A DNA stretch of 64,000 nucleotides from assembly GCA_902825875.1 (NCBI GenBank), contig CADECP010000002.1, positions 124,001-188,000 of the forward strand, given 5' to 3'. Origin of the DNA: an uncultured Acidobacteriota bacterium (GTDB lineage: Bacteria; Acidobacteriota; Blastocatellia; RBC074). Below, in pieces: positions 56,401 through 64,000 of this stretch; the stretch's first letter is position 1, and every line of letters starts with the position of its first letter. Below the pieces are notes generated by a model. That model searched no databases. It was given only the letters and a program-made list of their open reading frames with translations, and was not told the DNA's origin. The position numbers and the translations under genes were made by a program.

Positions 56401-56500
56401 CTAACCATTAGGCAGTGGCCATTCCGCATTATCCATTAACCGAAATGGTAGAGAGGTTTTCTACCTGTCGAATAATGGTTAGTGGCGAATGGTTAATGGC
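56401..56500. repeat. Word-iterated imperfect palindrome (CCATTAA)
   Basis: The left side is CTAACCATTAGGCAGTGGCC followed by ATTCCGCATTATCCATTAAC. The right side, on the other strand, is TTAGCCATTAACCATTCGCC followed by ACTAACCATTATT. A small hairpin (GGTAGAGAGGTTTTCTACC) is at the centre. It lies between the barrel-like protein's start and the SDR stop. Confidence 0.7.
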
Positions 56501-56512
56501 TAATTTCATTGC

Positions 56513-57259
56513 TTATGTGTGAAGTCCGCCGTTCGGGCTGATCGTTTGGCCGATGACGTAGCTGGATTCGTCCGAAGCCAGAAACAGCGCGACGGCGGCG
56601 ATTTCTTCAGGCTGGCCAATTCTGCCGAGCGGAGTGTTAGCGACCATCATTGGGCGAATTTCGTCCGGCAGGTTTTCCAAAATTGGAGTTTCAACCCAGC
56701 CCGGCGCAATGCAGTTCACGCGAATTCCTTGCGCAGCGTATTCCTGCGCGACGCCTTTGGTGAACGACAAAATGCCGCCTTTGGCTGCGGTGTACGACGA
56801 ACCGCCGGGCAAACCTCTCAGAGCGGCAACTGATGACATATTGATGACGGCTCCTCCGCGCCCTTGCGCCAGCATGCGTTTGACGGCTTCGCGCGTGCCG
56901 TAAAACGTCCCGCTCAAATGGACGTGAACCACGCCGTGCCATTGTTCGTCGGTCATCAAGTGAACCGGGGTCAGTTGCCCGGCATTGCCTGCATTATTGA
57001 CCATCACGTCAATCGGCCAGCCGCGATCATCAATCGCTTTGAATAGATTGCTGACGGCGTCGGAACTGCTGACATCGGTTGGGACGGCAAAAGCTTCAAC
57101 GCCTTTGGCTTGAACTTCGCGCAGAGTTTCTTCGCCTTTGGCTTCGTTGAGTTCGGCGATGACGATGCGAGCGCCTTCTTCAGCAAAACGCAGGGCGATG
57201 GCACGGCCAAGCCCAGAACCTGCGCCGGTGATAACGGCAACTTTGTCTTTGAGTTTCAC
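56513..57259 (-). CDS. Short-chain dehydrogenase/reductase (classical SDR)
   Basis: 248 residues, starting at a GTG at 57259 with GGAG about 9 nt upstream. The longer in-frame version to 57313 is rejected because it lacks family character. The cofactor motif is TGAGSGLG, followed by NNAGNAG, catalytic Ser in NMSSVAALRG and the active-site Tyr and Lys in SYTAAKGG. The substrate loop is APGWVETPILENLPDE and the C-terminus is ESSYVIGQTISPNGGLHT. The length and pattern match glucose/3-oxoacyl-ACP-type classical SDRs. The substrate is not predictable. The gene is monocistronic. Confidence 0.92.
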   Translation of the reverse strand: MKLKDKVAVITGAGSGLGRAIALRFAEEGARIVIAELNEAKGEETLREVQAKGVEAFAVPTDVSSSDAVSNLFKAIDDRGWPIDVMVNNAGNAGQLTPVHLMTDEQWHGVVHVHLSGTFYGTREAVKRMLAQGRGGAVINMSSVAALRGLPGGSSYTAAKGGILSFTKGVAQEYAAQGIRVNCIAPGWVETPILENLPDEIRPMMVANTPLGRIGQPEEIAAVALFLASDESSYVIGQTISPNGGLHT

Positions 57260-57683
57260 GGTCTGAATTCTCCTTGATGAAGTGGTGAAAGATTGGTGAT
57301 TGGATACTACCACATGCCGTCGGCGAGTAAGGTTGAGCGATTTTTGTAAAATTCAGTTCCTGTGCTTGCAATTGATTTTGGCCGTGCGTAAGATGCGGCT
57401 CGCCTGAACGTCAGTACCTCACAGGCTCTCAAACGTAGCGAGACCAGAGTTTAGATAGAGAAGTTCCCCGTACTTCCTTTTGCTGACGAAAGCGGTGAGC
57501 ATTTGAAGCGAGGTTTTACGTGGGGAACCGCGCAGTTTGGCCCAAACATTCCATCGCCGCGACCTTCAGACGAACTAAAAAGAGCAAATCATTTCAATAG
57601 CTTTGTTGTGAACTTCGCCAGGAGACAGGTGCAAATTTGGCTTGGCGGATTCGACCCCTTCGATTCCGATGTGGGAAAAGCAC
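57260..57683. other. Divergent intergenic region upstream of the BNR/TIGR03437 gene
   Basis: About 420 bp with no recognised ORF, tRNA or strong palindrome. The promoters of both flanking genes should lie here. None was resolved by eye. Confidence 0.4.
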
Positions 57684-60600
57684 ATGCGTACTTCAAACGA
57701 TCAAGGCAATTTTTTGACTGGCTGGTTGCTGGTCTTGGCGGCAGTTGTCTGCCTTGGAGTGGCTGCCATTGCGTTTTTGTCGCACCGCCAGTCTTTATTG
57801 AACACCAAGCCGAACGGCATTCCCAGCACACAAACTCAAAAATCCGAAACTTCAACAAGAGCCTTTTCTTTTAGCCAGGAAAATCAAACCAAGCACAACG
57901 AAAACTGGTCTGAGCTTGACCGAAAGCTGAAGCGCAAACTTGAGCGATACGACAAACCCGGTGAAGCCGCAAAATATCTGGCCAGCCGTCGTTTGCCGGA
58001 AGGCGAAAAAGAGCTTCAGTCAGAATGGTATTTGACGGCTCTGGAAAAATCGTTCGACCTGCCACAGTTTTCCACGCGGCAAAATCGGTTGCAGCCTTCG
58101 CGCCGGACGATGGCAAAAAACGGTTTGATTGCCACAACTGCGGAAGCGGCTGCGCTATCTGCCTGGACGCCACTTGGGCCGGGAAACATCGGCGGGCGAA
58201 CGCGGGCCATGCTCATCAATCCGCGCAATCCGGAAATCATGTATGCCGCAGGAGTCGCTGGCGGAGTCTGGAAAACAATCAATGGCGGTCAGAACTGGTT
58301 CCCATTGAGCGATTTGTTGCCTTCGCTGGCGGTGTGCGCGCTGGCTTTTGACCCGAACAATCCTGAAATTATTTACGCTGGAACTGGGGAAGGTTATTTC
58401 AACGGCGATGCAACACGCGGAGCAGGAATCTTTCGCAGCTTCGACGGTGGCAATACGTGGCGACAACTGGAAGGAACTCGCTCGGCAAATTTTCACTACG
58501 TCAATGATCTTGTCGTCAGTACGAATAATGCCAGCCGCATTTATGCCGCGACTCGGTTTGGCGTGATGCGTTCACTGGATGGCGGCGTGACCTGGTCGGC
58601 GGCTGTGGATGAATCGGTGAATGGCGGCTGTTCCGATCTTGCCATTCGCACCGATCAACGAACCGATGTGGTCTTTGCGGCTTGCGGAATTCCGACAAAC
58701 ATCAGATTCCCTGGCAACGTGCAGGCTTCGATTTATCGCAATGACAACGCCAGCGCGTTGGGACAATGGGAACTGGTGTACACCGAACCCGGAATGTCGC
58801 GCACCAGTCTGGCAATTGCGCTGTCGAATCAAAATGTGATTTACGCCGTTTCCTCGACCAATGGAGCGACCGGCCTGCCGTTCCATTCCTTGCATGGAGT
58901 TTTTCGTTCGACGAACGGCGGCGAAATCGGTTCTTGGGAGAAGGTCAGCAGCCCGGCTGCGAAATTGAACACGGTGCTGTTCACCAATCCAATTTGGGCG
59001 TTTCAAAGCGATTGCCGGGCAGGAGGAGTCAACCAGTTTTTTTCGCAAGGGTGGTTCGACAACGTCATTGCAGTTGATCCGTTAAACGAAAACACTGTTT
59101 GGGTGGGCGGCATTGACCTGTTCCGTTCTGATGACGGCGGAGTCAACTGGGGAATGGCGTCATTTTGGAATGAAGCTAAGGCAAATCCCAATCGTTATGT
59201 TCACGCCGACCAACACGCCATTGTGTTCCATCCGCAATTTAACGGAAGCACAAACCAAATAATGTTTGTCGGAAACGACGGCGGCATTTTCCGAACCGAA
59301 AATGCTCGCGCGCAAACCGCAACCGGGAACAAAGCGCCGTGTTCGCCGCTTATCAGCAAGGTGATCTGGGCTTCGCTCAACAATGGATATGCCGTGACGC
59401 AGTTTTATAACGGAGCCGCGTTCCCGGATGGCGCGCGTTATTTGGCTGGCGCTCAGGACAACGGAGTTGTGATCGGGGCGGATGTTGACGGCCCAAACGC
59501 CTGGCGCGAATTGCTGTCCGGCGATGGCGGCTACGTCGCCGTTGACCCGAACAACACCGGAATTTTGTATGCTTCGACGACGGGATTGTCGCTGATGAAA
59601 TCCACAGACGGCGGCGCGAGCTTCCGACCTGTGACCAACAACATCAACAACAGCGGCTTTGGATTCATTGTACCGTTGGCGATGGATTCCAGCGATTCCA
59701 ACCGGTTGTGGATCGGCGGAGAAATACTTTGGCGAACGAAAAACGGCGCGGAAAGCTGGACGCCTGCCAGTCGCAGGCTGACGGGAAGTCCGATTACGGC
59801 AATCGCCGTGTCGCAAAGTGACGGGAATTTCGTTTTGGCTGGAACTGAGCAAGGAAACATTCATCGCACAACCACAGGATTGAACTCGACAGGCGATACG
59901 ATTTGGCCTTTTGCCAGACCGCGTTCGGGAGTGGTTTCCTCGTTGGCGTTCGATCCGACCAACCGCGACATTGCTTATGCAACGTATTCGACCTTTACCG
60001 GCAAACATGTCTGGAGAAGTTGGAACGGCGGAATACTGTGGGAACCGATTGACGGTTCCTTGCCGGATATTCCGGTCAATTGCATCGTAGTTGATCCGAC
60101 CAACACTCAGCGATTGTACATCGGCACCGACATCGGAGTGTTCACTTCGCCGGATAATGGCGCAACCTGGGCGGTGGAAAACACAGGCTTCGCCAATGTT
60201 CCGGTTGAATCGTTGACGATTGGGCAGTTCGGCGGCGCGGCACATCTGTTCGCATTTACTCGCGGACGCGGCGCGTGGCGAGTTCCACTGGGACAGGTTT
60301 GCGATTTCACGTTGACGCCGCCGAATTACACTTTCGATGCGATGGGCGGACAAGGCGAAGTCGTTGTTACTGCAAGCGGTCAGGATTGTGTCTGGGCGAT
60401 TGATAACAAAATCAGTTGGATCACGATCAATGGCGGCACTTCCAGGCAGGGGACAGACAAGGTGAGTTTCACCATTGATCCCAGCAATGAAGCTTCGCCG
60501 CGAAACGGGACAATGACCATCGCTGGCAAATCGTTCACTGTGACTCAAGCGGGAATTGCCGTCAGTGTTTCTGCTGCCAGTTTGAACCGAGGATCAATTG

Positions 60601-61268
60601 CTCCTGAATCCATTGTCTCGGCGTTTGGCGCTGGACTGGCCGCCGTCACGCAAGTTGCAGGCGGAAATCAATTGCCGGTCAATTTGGTCGGAACGGTGCT
60701 GAAAGTCCGTGACACTTCCGGCGTCGAACGACCTTCGCCGCTGTTTTTCATTTCGCCGAACCAGATCAATTACCAGCTTCCGACGGGGACGGCGGTTGGG
60801 CCGGCAGCCGTCACCATTTACAAAGACAACGAAAAGTTATTCAACTGTCAGATTGAAGTTGCGCGGGTCGCTCCGGGATTTTTCACCGTCAACAGCAGCG
60901 GCTCAGGGTATCCGGTTGGTCAGGCATTGCGATACACAGGCTCGGACGCCAGCGCGCAGCCGCAAACAGAATCGCTGGTGACAATTGACGGACAGGCGCG
61001 TCCGATAGATTTGGGTGCGAGTTCCGACCAGGTGTTTTTGGTTTTGTACGGAACGGGCTTCCGATTTCGCAGTTCTGTGTCAGCCGTGACCGCCAGAATC
61101 GGCGGAGAAGTTGCGCCGGTTCTTTTCGTTGGCGCTCAAGGAGATTTTGCCGGGCTGGATCAAGTGAACATTCAAATCCCGCGTTCTTTGATTGGGCGCG
61201 GCGAAGTCAATCTGGTGCTGACTGTGGACGGACAACCAGCTAACGTGGTCAAAGTGTTCATCAAGTAA
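57684..61268 (+). CDS. Membrane-anchored BNR-propeller protein with BACON and TIGR03437 domains
   Basis: 1194 residues from the ATG at 57684; ATG at 57669 or TTG at 57642 are possible. A membrane anchor covers residues 11-32 (GWLLVLAAVVCLGVAAIAFL). A BNR/sortilin-like propeller follows with repeated S-x-D-G-G-x-T/N-W signatures (FRSFDGGNTWRQLEG, MRSLDGGVTWSA, LFRSDDGGVNWG, LMKSTDGGASFRPV, VFTSPDNGATWAV). Near residue 880 is a BACON-type domain (CVWAIDNKISWITINGGTSR; NGTMTIAGKSFTVTQAG). The last 225 residues are the TIGR03437 domain (LNRGSIAPESIVSAFGAGLA; PLFFISPNQINYQLP; FFTVNSSGSGYPVGQ), a hallmark of Solibacter and relatives. It is a surface protein; binding or hydrolysis target unknown. 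Confidence 0.88.
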   Translation: MRTSNDQGNFLTGWLLVLAAVVCLGVAAIAFLSHRQSLLNTKPNGIPSTQTQKSETSTRAFSFSQENQTKHNENWSELDRKLKRKLERYDKPGEAAKYLASRRLPEGEKELQSEWYLTALEKSFDLPQFSTRQNRLQPSRRTMAKNGLIATTAEAAALSAWTPLGPGNIGGRTRAMLINPRNPEIMYAAGVAGGVWKTINGGQNWFPLSDLLPSLAVCALAFDPNNPEIIYAGTGEGYFNGDATRGAGIFRSFDGGNTWRQLEGTRSANFHYVNDLVVSTNNASRIYAATRFGVMRSLDGGVTWSAAVDESVNGGCSDLAIRTDQRTDVVFAACGIPTNIRFPGNVQASIYRNDNASALGQWELVYTEPGMSRTSLAIALSNQNVIYAVSSTNGATGLPFHSLHGVFRSTNGGEIGSWEKVSSPAAKLNTVLFTNPIWAFQSDCRAGGVNQFFSQGWFDNVIAVDPLNENTVWVGGIDLFRSDDGGVNWGMASFWNEAKANPNRYVHADQHAIVFHPQFNGSTNQIMFVGNDGGIFRTENARAQTATGNKAPCSPLISKVIWASLNNGYAVTQFYNGAAFPDGARYLAGAQDNGVVIGADVDGPNAWRELLSGDGGYVAVDPNNTGILYASTTGLSLMKSTDGGASFRPVTNNINNSGFGFIVPLAMDSSDSNRLWIGGEILWRTKNGAESWTPASRRLTGSPITAIAVSQSDGNFVLAGTEQGNIHRTTTGLNSTGDTIWPFARPRSGVVSSLAFDPTNRDIAYATYSTFTGKHVWRSWNGGILWEPIDGSLPDIPVNCIVVDPTNTQRLYIGTDIGVFTSPDNGATWAVENTGFANVPVESLTIGQFGGAAHLFAFTRGRGAWRVPLGQVCDFTLTPPNYTFDAMGGQGEVVVTASGQDCVWAIDNKISWITINGGTSRQGTDKVSFTIDPSNEASPRNGTMTIAGKSFTVTQAGIAVSVSAASLNRGSIAPESIVSAFGAGLAAVTQVAGGNQLPVNLVGTVLKVRDTSGVERPSPLFFISPNQINYQLPTGTAVGPAAVTIYKDNEKLFNCQIEVARVAPGFFTVNSSGSGYPVGQALRYTGSDASAQPQTESLVTIDGQARPIDLGASSDQVFLVLYGTGFRFRSSVSAVTARIGGEVAPVLFVGAQGDFAGLDQVNIQIPRSLIGRGEVNLVLTVDGQPANVVKVFIK

Positions 61269-61572
61269 GCTAAATCAAAACAAGCAACCTGGGTCATTTA
61301 TTGCGGAAAATAACTCAGCCATTTTCCGCTATCGCTGAGAAGAATTCCTCACACAAATCTTTCCTGCCGCTCATTCGTTTTCAAAAATCGTGTTTTTCCC
61401 TTGTTTCCGGGTTATTCGGCCAGAAGTCTGTTTCGGAACAGTGATTGCCATTGCAAACAGCGAGGGAAACATAGCTGGTTTCCTTGCGCTGTTCTCTTAA
61501 ACCGATACCCATTTGACGTTGGTTAAGAAACGACCACGTACACTGTTTACGAAAGAAGGCTAGCACTGCCTT
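61269..61572. other. Region upstream of the respiratory operon
   Basis: About 300 bp. A 9 bp stem (GCGGAAAAT / ATTTTCCGC at 61303-61329, 9-nt loop) may be the terminator of the BNR gene, though no T run follows. The promoter of the Rieske/cytochrome b operon should lie in the right half. No ORF. Confidence 0.45.
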
Positions 61573-61809
61573 ATGGAACACACTTGGATCGCAATCATTG
61601 CCAGTTTGTTAATGGGTATCGGTGCTCTTCTCATCTTCATCTTCGCAGTAAAACAGGATTACTTTCGGAATCTGGAAGACGCCAAGTATCAGGTATTTTG
61701 GTCTGATATTGAGGAACTGGTTGAATCTTCCGTGACGGATTCCGCTGTGTCCGTTTCGGAGGATCATCACAATGGCAGCGGCGAAGAAGACTCACACTTC
61801 GGAACCTGA
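61573..61809 (+). CDS. CcoS-like small membrane protein
   Basis: 78 residues. One N-terminal membrane helix ([20 protein letters not shown]) is followed by [20 protein letters not shown]. This resembles FixS/CcoS proteins, whose pattern after the helix is W/A-V-x-x-G/D-x-F-x-D-L-E, and which help insert haem and copper into cbb3-type oxidases. The C-terminal acidic tail ([20 protein letters not shown]) is longer than usual. It is the first gene of the operon and overlaps the Rieske gene by 38 bp. No oxidase subunit is visible in the window, so the assignment is tentative. Confidence 0.65.
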   Translation: MEHTWIAIIASLLMGIGALLIFIFAVKQDYFRNLEDAKYQVFWSDIEELVESSVTDSAVSVSEDHHNGSGEEDSHFGT

Positions 61810-62266
61810 ACCAACTGAAGGACAGATTACTCGACGACGAATGCTCAATTGGTTGAGCAGTTTCGGATTGTTCGGGTCAGCGATTGTCAGCGTTTTTTCC
61901 AACCTGGTTTTCATCAAACCTCGCGCGACCTACGGCCAGCCAAATCGTTTCAGCATTGGCAAACCGGAAGATTTTCCATCGGGCACACGCATCACGCTCG
62001 GCGAGCAAAACATTTGCGTCGTGCGCGAAGGCGAAAAGCTCTGTGCCATTTCCACCGTTTGCACACATCTGGGCTGCATTGTTTCGACTTCGGAAACTGG
62101 GTTTGCGTGTCCGTGTCACGGTTCGCGTTATGACCAGGATGGAAACGTCACCGGCGGCCCTGCGCCGAAGGCTTTGCCTTGGTACAAGGTGACGCTGGCT
62201 CCGAACGGCGAATTGGAAGTGGACAAAGGCGAAGAGGTCGTCGCCGGAACTTATTTCAACGCTTGA
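61772..62266 (+). CDS. Rieske 2Fe-2S protein of a cytochrome bc/b6f-type complex
   Basis: 164 residues. A Tat-like N-terminus (ITRRRMLNW, then one helix [20 protein letters not shown]) precedes the Rieske fold. The cluster-binding boxes are CTHLGC (97-102) and CPCHGS (113-118), including the disulphide cysteines, followed by [18 protein letters not shown] with the Pro loop. It takes electrons from quinol at the Qo site of cytochrome b and passes them to a c-type cytochrome. The gene overlaps the CcoS-like gene and is followed about 100 bp later by cytochrome b, so it belongs to one operon. Confidence 0.95.
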   Translation: MAAAKKTHTSEPEPTEGQITRRRMLNWLSSFGLFGSAIVSVFSNLVFIKPRATYGQPNRFSIGKPEDFPSGTRITLGEQNICVVREGEKLCAISTVCTHLGCIVSTSETGFACPCHGSRYDQDGNVTGGPAPKALPWYKVTLAPNGELEVDKGEEVVAGTYFNA

Positions 62267-62364
62267 TCGGATTTGGTCAGTACCCCCGACCGTCAGGAAG
62301 GGGAAGTTCTTGAAAAAATGCCCTGGCTTACACGCGGGCGACTGAAACGTCAGAGATAAAGACA

Positions 62365-63690
62365 ATGGCAAAGAAAAGCTACTTCAACGCGCTGACTGAA
62401 CTTCCGGCGAACATCTGGCAATCCATTTTTCGCAATCCGTTGCCGTCGTCTGATTTGGGAAGATCGCAGACCAGCTTCACCAACTTCTTTCTGCACATCC
62501 ATCCGGTCAAGGTCAACAAGCACACGGTCAAACCCTGGTTCACGATGGGGCTGGGGCTGATGACATTTTTTCTGTTCGTGATTCTGATCGTCACCGGTGT
62601 GTTGTTGATGTTCTATTACGTGCCTTCGACCGAACAGGCGTACAACCGAATGCTCGATTTGCGAAGCTCGGTCGCCTTCGGCACGTTTCTACGCAACATG
62701 CATCGCTGGGCGGCGCACGGAATGGTAGCGGCGGTTTTTCTGCACATGTGCCGTGTGTTTTTCACCGGCTCATACAAAAAACCGCGCGAGTTCAATTGGG
62801 TGCTGGGCGTGGGGCTGTTTTTGCTGACTTTGTTTTCCAGCTTCACCGGATACCTGTTGCCGTGGGATCAATTGGCATTTTGGGCCATCACGGTCGGAAC
62901 GGCGATTGCCGGGTACGCTCCGGTCTTTGGCAAAGAGATTCAGTTTTTGTTGTTGGGCGATACCACCGTTGGCCAGGAAGCCTTGCTGCGATTTTACGTT
63001 TTGCATATCGCCGTTTTGCCGTTGGTGATGACGATGATGATTGCGATTCATTTCTGGCGCATTCGCAAAGACGGCGGTCTGTCGCGTCCTGAAGAAGCTG
63101 ATGCTCCCAGCCGACCGCAGAGCGATTCGCTCGACACCTGGCCGACGGAACTGGATGTCGCGTCGGCGCAGCCTGCTTTGGCGGCTCAAGTTGTCGCAGT
63201 TCCCGCAATCGAAAAGAAACGCTACGGCATTCAAGGATTGGTTCGCGGCCCCTTCACCAAGGTCGGCAACGTGCCGGACAACTCTGTCTTTAGCTGGCCG
63301 AACCTGTTTATGGCGGAGTTGTTCGTGTTCGTCGTCACGGTTGCCGGCGTGATTGTAGTTTCGCTGTTGTTCAACGCACCGCTCGAAGAACCAGTCAACA
63401 TCGCGCATCCGCCGAATCCGGCCAAAGCTCCCTGGTATTTTTTGGGTTTGCAGGAAATGGTCAGTTATTCAGCCTTCTGGGGCGGCGTAGGCATTCCGGC
63501 AATTGAAGTTCTGATTCTGATGCTGGTTCCGTATCTGGATCGAAACACCAAAGGCGTTGGGCGTTGGTTTGCGAAAGAGCGACTGTTGGCGAACACGCTG
63601 TTTTTGATCTTCGTCATCGTCAATATCGGATTAATCATCATCGGCACGTTTTTCCGCGGGCCGAACTGGGAGTTTGTTTCTCCGTGGTAA
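62365..63690 (+). CDS. Cytochrome b, fused N- and C-terminal halves, b6-type haem spacing
   Basis: 441 residues. Haem ligands are His113/His127 ([10 protein letters not shown]...FLHMCRVF) and His214/His229 (VLHIAVLP...IAIHFWRI). The 14/15 spacing is that of b6-type rather than mitochondrial bc1-type cytochrome b. The Qo region has [20 protein letters not shown]. The Qo PEWY motif is APWY here ([15 protein letters not shown]), as in several bacterial menaquinol complexes. No Cys precedes residue 129, so a covalently bound extra haem at the b6f position is unlikely. A variable linker (about 240-290) joins the b6-like and subunit-IV-like halves, which are fused in one chain. Confidence 0.93.
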   Translation: MAKKSYFNALTELPANIWQSIFRNPLPSSDLGRSQTSFTNFFLHIHPVKVNKHTVKPWFTMGLGLMTFFLFVILIVTGVLLMFYYVPSTEQAYNRMLDLRSSVAFGTFLRNMHRWAAHGMVAAVFLHMCRVFFTGSYKKPREFNWVLGVGLFLLTLFSSFTGYLLPWDQLAFWAITVGTAIAGYAPVFGKEIQFLLLGDTTVGQEALLRFYVLHIAVLPLVMTMMIAIHFWRIRKDGGLSRPEEADAPSRPQSDSLDTWPTELDVASAQPALAAQVVAVPAIEKKRYGIQGLVRGPFTKVGNVPDNSVFSWPNLFMAELFVFVVTVAGVIVVSLLFNAPLEEPVNIAHPPNPAKAPWYFLGLQEMVSYSAFWGGVGIPAIEVLILMLVPYLDRNTKGVGRWFAKERLLANTLFLIFVIVNIGLIIIGTFFRGPNWEFVSPW

Positions 63691-63697
63691 AGCATCC

Positions 63698-63751
63698 GGG
63701 AACGCACGCGCCCTCGCGTGCGGTTTTGCACGCGAGGGCGCGTGCGTTCCC
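63698..63751. repeat. Perfect 24 bp inverted repeat in the respiratory operon
   Basis: 63698-63721 (GGGAACGCACGCGCCCTCGC...) is exactly complementary to 63728-63751 with a GGTTTT loop. It lies between the cytochrome b stop and the cytochrome c start. There is no T run after it, so it looks more like a REP-type element or RNA-stability hairpin than a terminator. Confidence 0.85.
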
Positions 63752-63766
63752 AAAGAGGATTGAGTT

Positions 63767-64000
63767 ATGCGACTGGCTTTAGCCATTGCGAGTTTCGTGA
63801 TTCTGATTGTTCACGGTCTCGTGTTCTACAACCAGTTTTTCCACAAGTGGGAACGTCATCAAACGGCCTACTTCGATCAGGCGCGGGCGATGGCGAAAAG
63901 CGATTCCGAGCGTGCCGCATTGGAAGGTCGCAGCCCACGTATCGAACAAATCATCGTTACGGCGTTTGGCGGCCAACATCAGGTGGATCGTTGCACGACC
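63767..64000 (+). CDS. Membrane-anchored (multihaem?) cytochrome c, 3' end outside window
   Basis: 78 residues are visible before the window ends. An N-terminal membrane helix ([20 protein letters not shown]) is followed by a charged helix ([20 protein letters not shown]). The final residues read [11 protein letters not shown], which looks like the start of a CTTCH c-haem motif whose last two residues fall outside the window. In Acidobacteriota a multihaem cytochrome c commonly accompanies Rieske and cytochrome b genes and accepts their electrons. That identity is inference. An AGAGGA ribosome-binding site precedes the ATG. Confidence 0.6.
   Translation, partial: MRLALAIASFVILIVHGLVFYNQFFHKWERHQTAYFDQARAMAKSDSERAALEGRSPRIEQIIVTAFGGQHQVDRCTT

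Overview
The window looks like a stretch of an Acidobacteriota chromosome, most likely class Blastocatellia or a relative. This is inferred from gene content: an Oar-type TonB receptor with a carboxypeptidase-like N-terminal domain; three Hanks-type Ser/Thr kinases fused to TPR/TolB-like, SUMF1-like or WD40-like modules; an ECF sigma factor whose stop codon overlaps the start of one of those kinases; and a large BNR/BACON protein ending in the TIGR03437 (Solibacter-type) C-terminal domain. I recognise no rRNA, tRNA or CRISPR array. Most of the window is ordinary chromosome with short operons on both strands.

Layout. 1-7.3 kb: 3' part of a PYROXD2-like FAD oxidoreductase, a secreted beta-propeller, polA, a PIN toxin/antitoxin pair in reversed order, a nitrilase. 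7.3-12 kb: LytS/LytR-type two-component pair and purH. 12-15.7 kb: two secreted repeat proteins, a GAF protein, a DedA/VTT membrane protein. 15.7-25.5 kb: a kinase-TPR protein, a YbhGFSR-like efflux operon with a palindromic operator but no regulator nearby, and a kinase-SUMF1/PEGA operon. 25.5-31 kb: a two-gene AAA ATPase plus acidic (TOPRIM-like?) module that could be a defence system, and the TonB receptor. 31-37.5 kb: a patatin/SH3/truncated speH/membrane protein operon, a glycine-zipper lipoprotein, a quinone oxidoreductase. 37.5-41 kb: sigma factor and kinase. 41-46.2 kb: an accessory, decaying patch with a frameshifted HlyD-type adaptor, the remnant of an exported-peptide gene, an IS110 element with a frameshifted transposase, an orphan secreted protein and about 600 bp of non-coding DNA. 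46.2-61.3 kb: methyltransferase plus ATP-grasp pair, DUF5995, acyl-CoA carboxyltransferase, APC permease, di-haem peroxidase, a secreted alpha/alpha-barrel-like protein, an SDR, the BNR/BACON/TIGR03437 protein. 61.5-64 kb: a respiratory operon (CcoS-like, Rieske, b6-type cytochrome b, multihaem cytochrome c cut by the window end).

The most unusual signal is between the genes. Five loci carry imperfect palindromes whose arms are short words repeated several times (ACGAAG, CAGGATT, CAGTAGA, CGGAAATAA, CCATTAA). Each locus uses its own word, and one of them forms the N-terminus of a reading frame. Two further loci carry copies of one REPIN-like double hairpin (GGAGTGC...GCACTCC), and three more carry other strong GC-rich palindromes. 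Together these suggest several coexisting small palindromic repeat families, which merit a genome-wide census.

All functional calls come from reading motifs and remembered family features. No database search was run.
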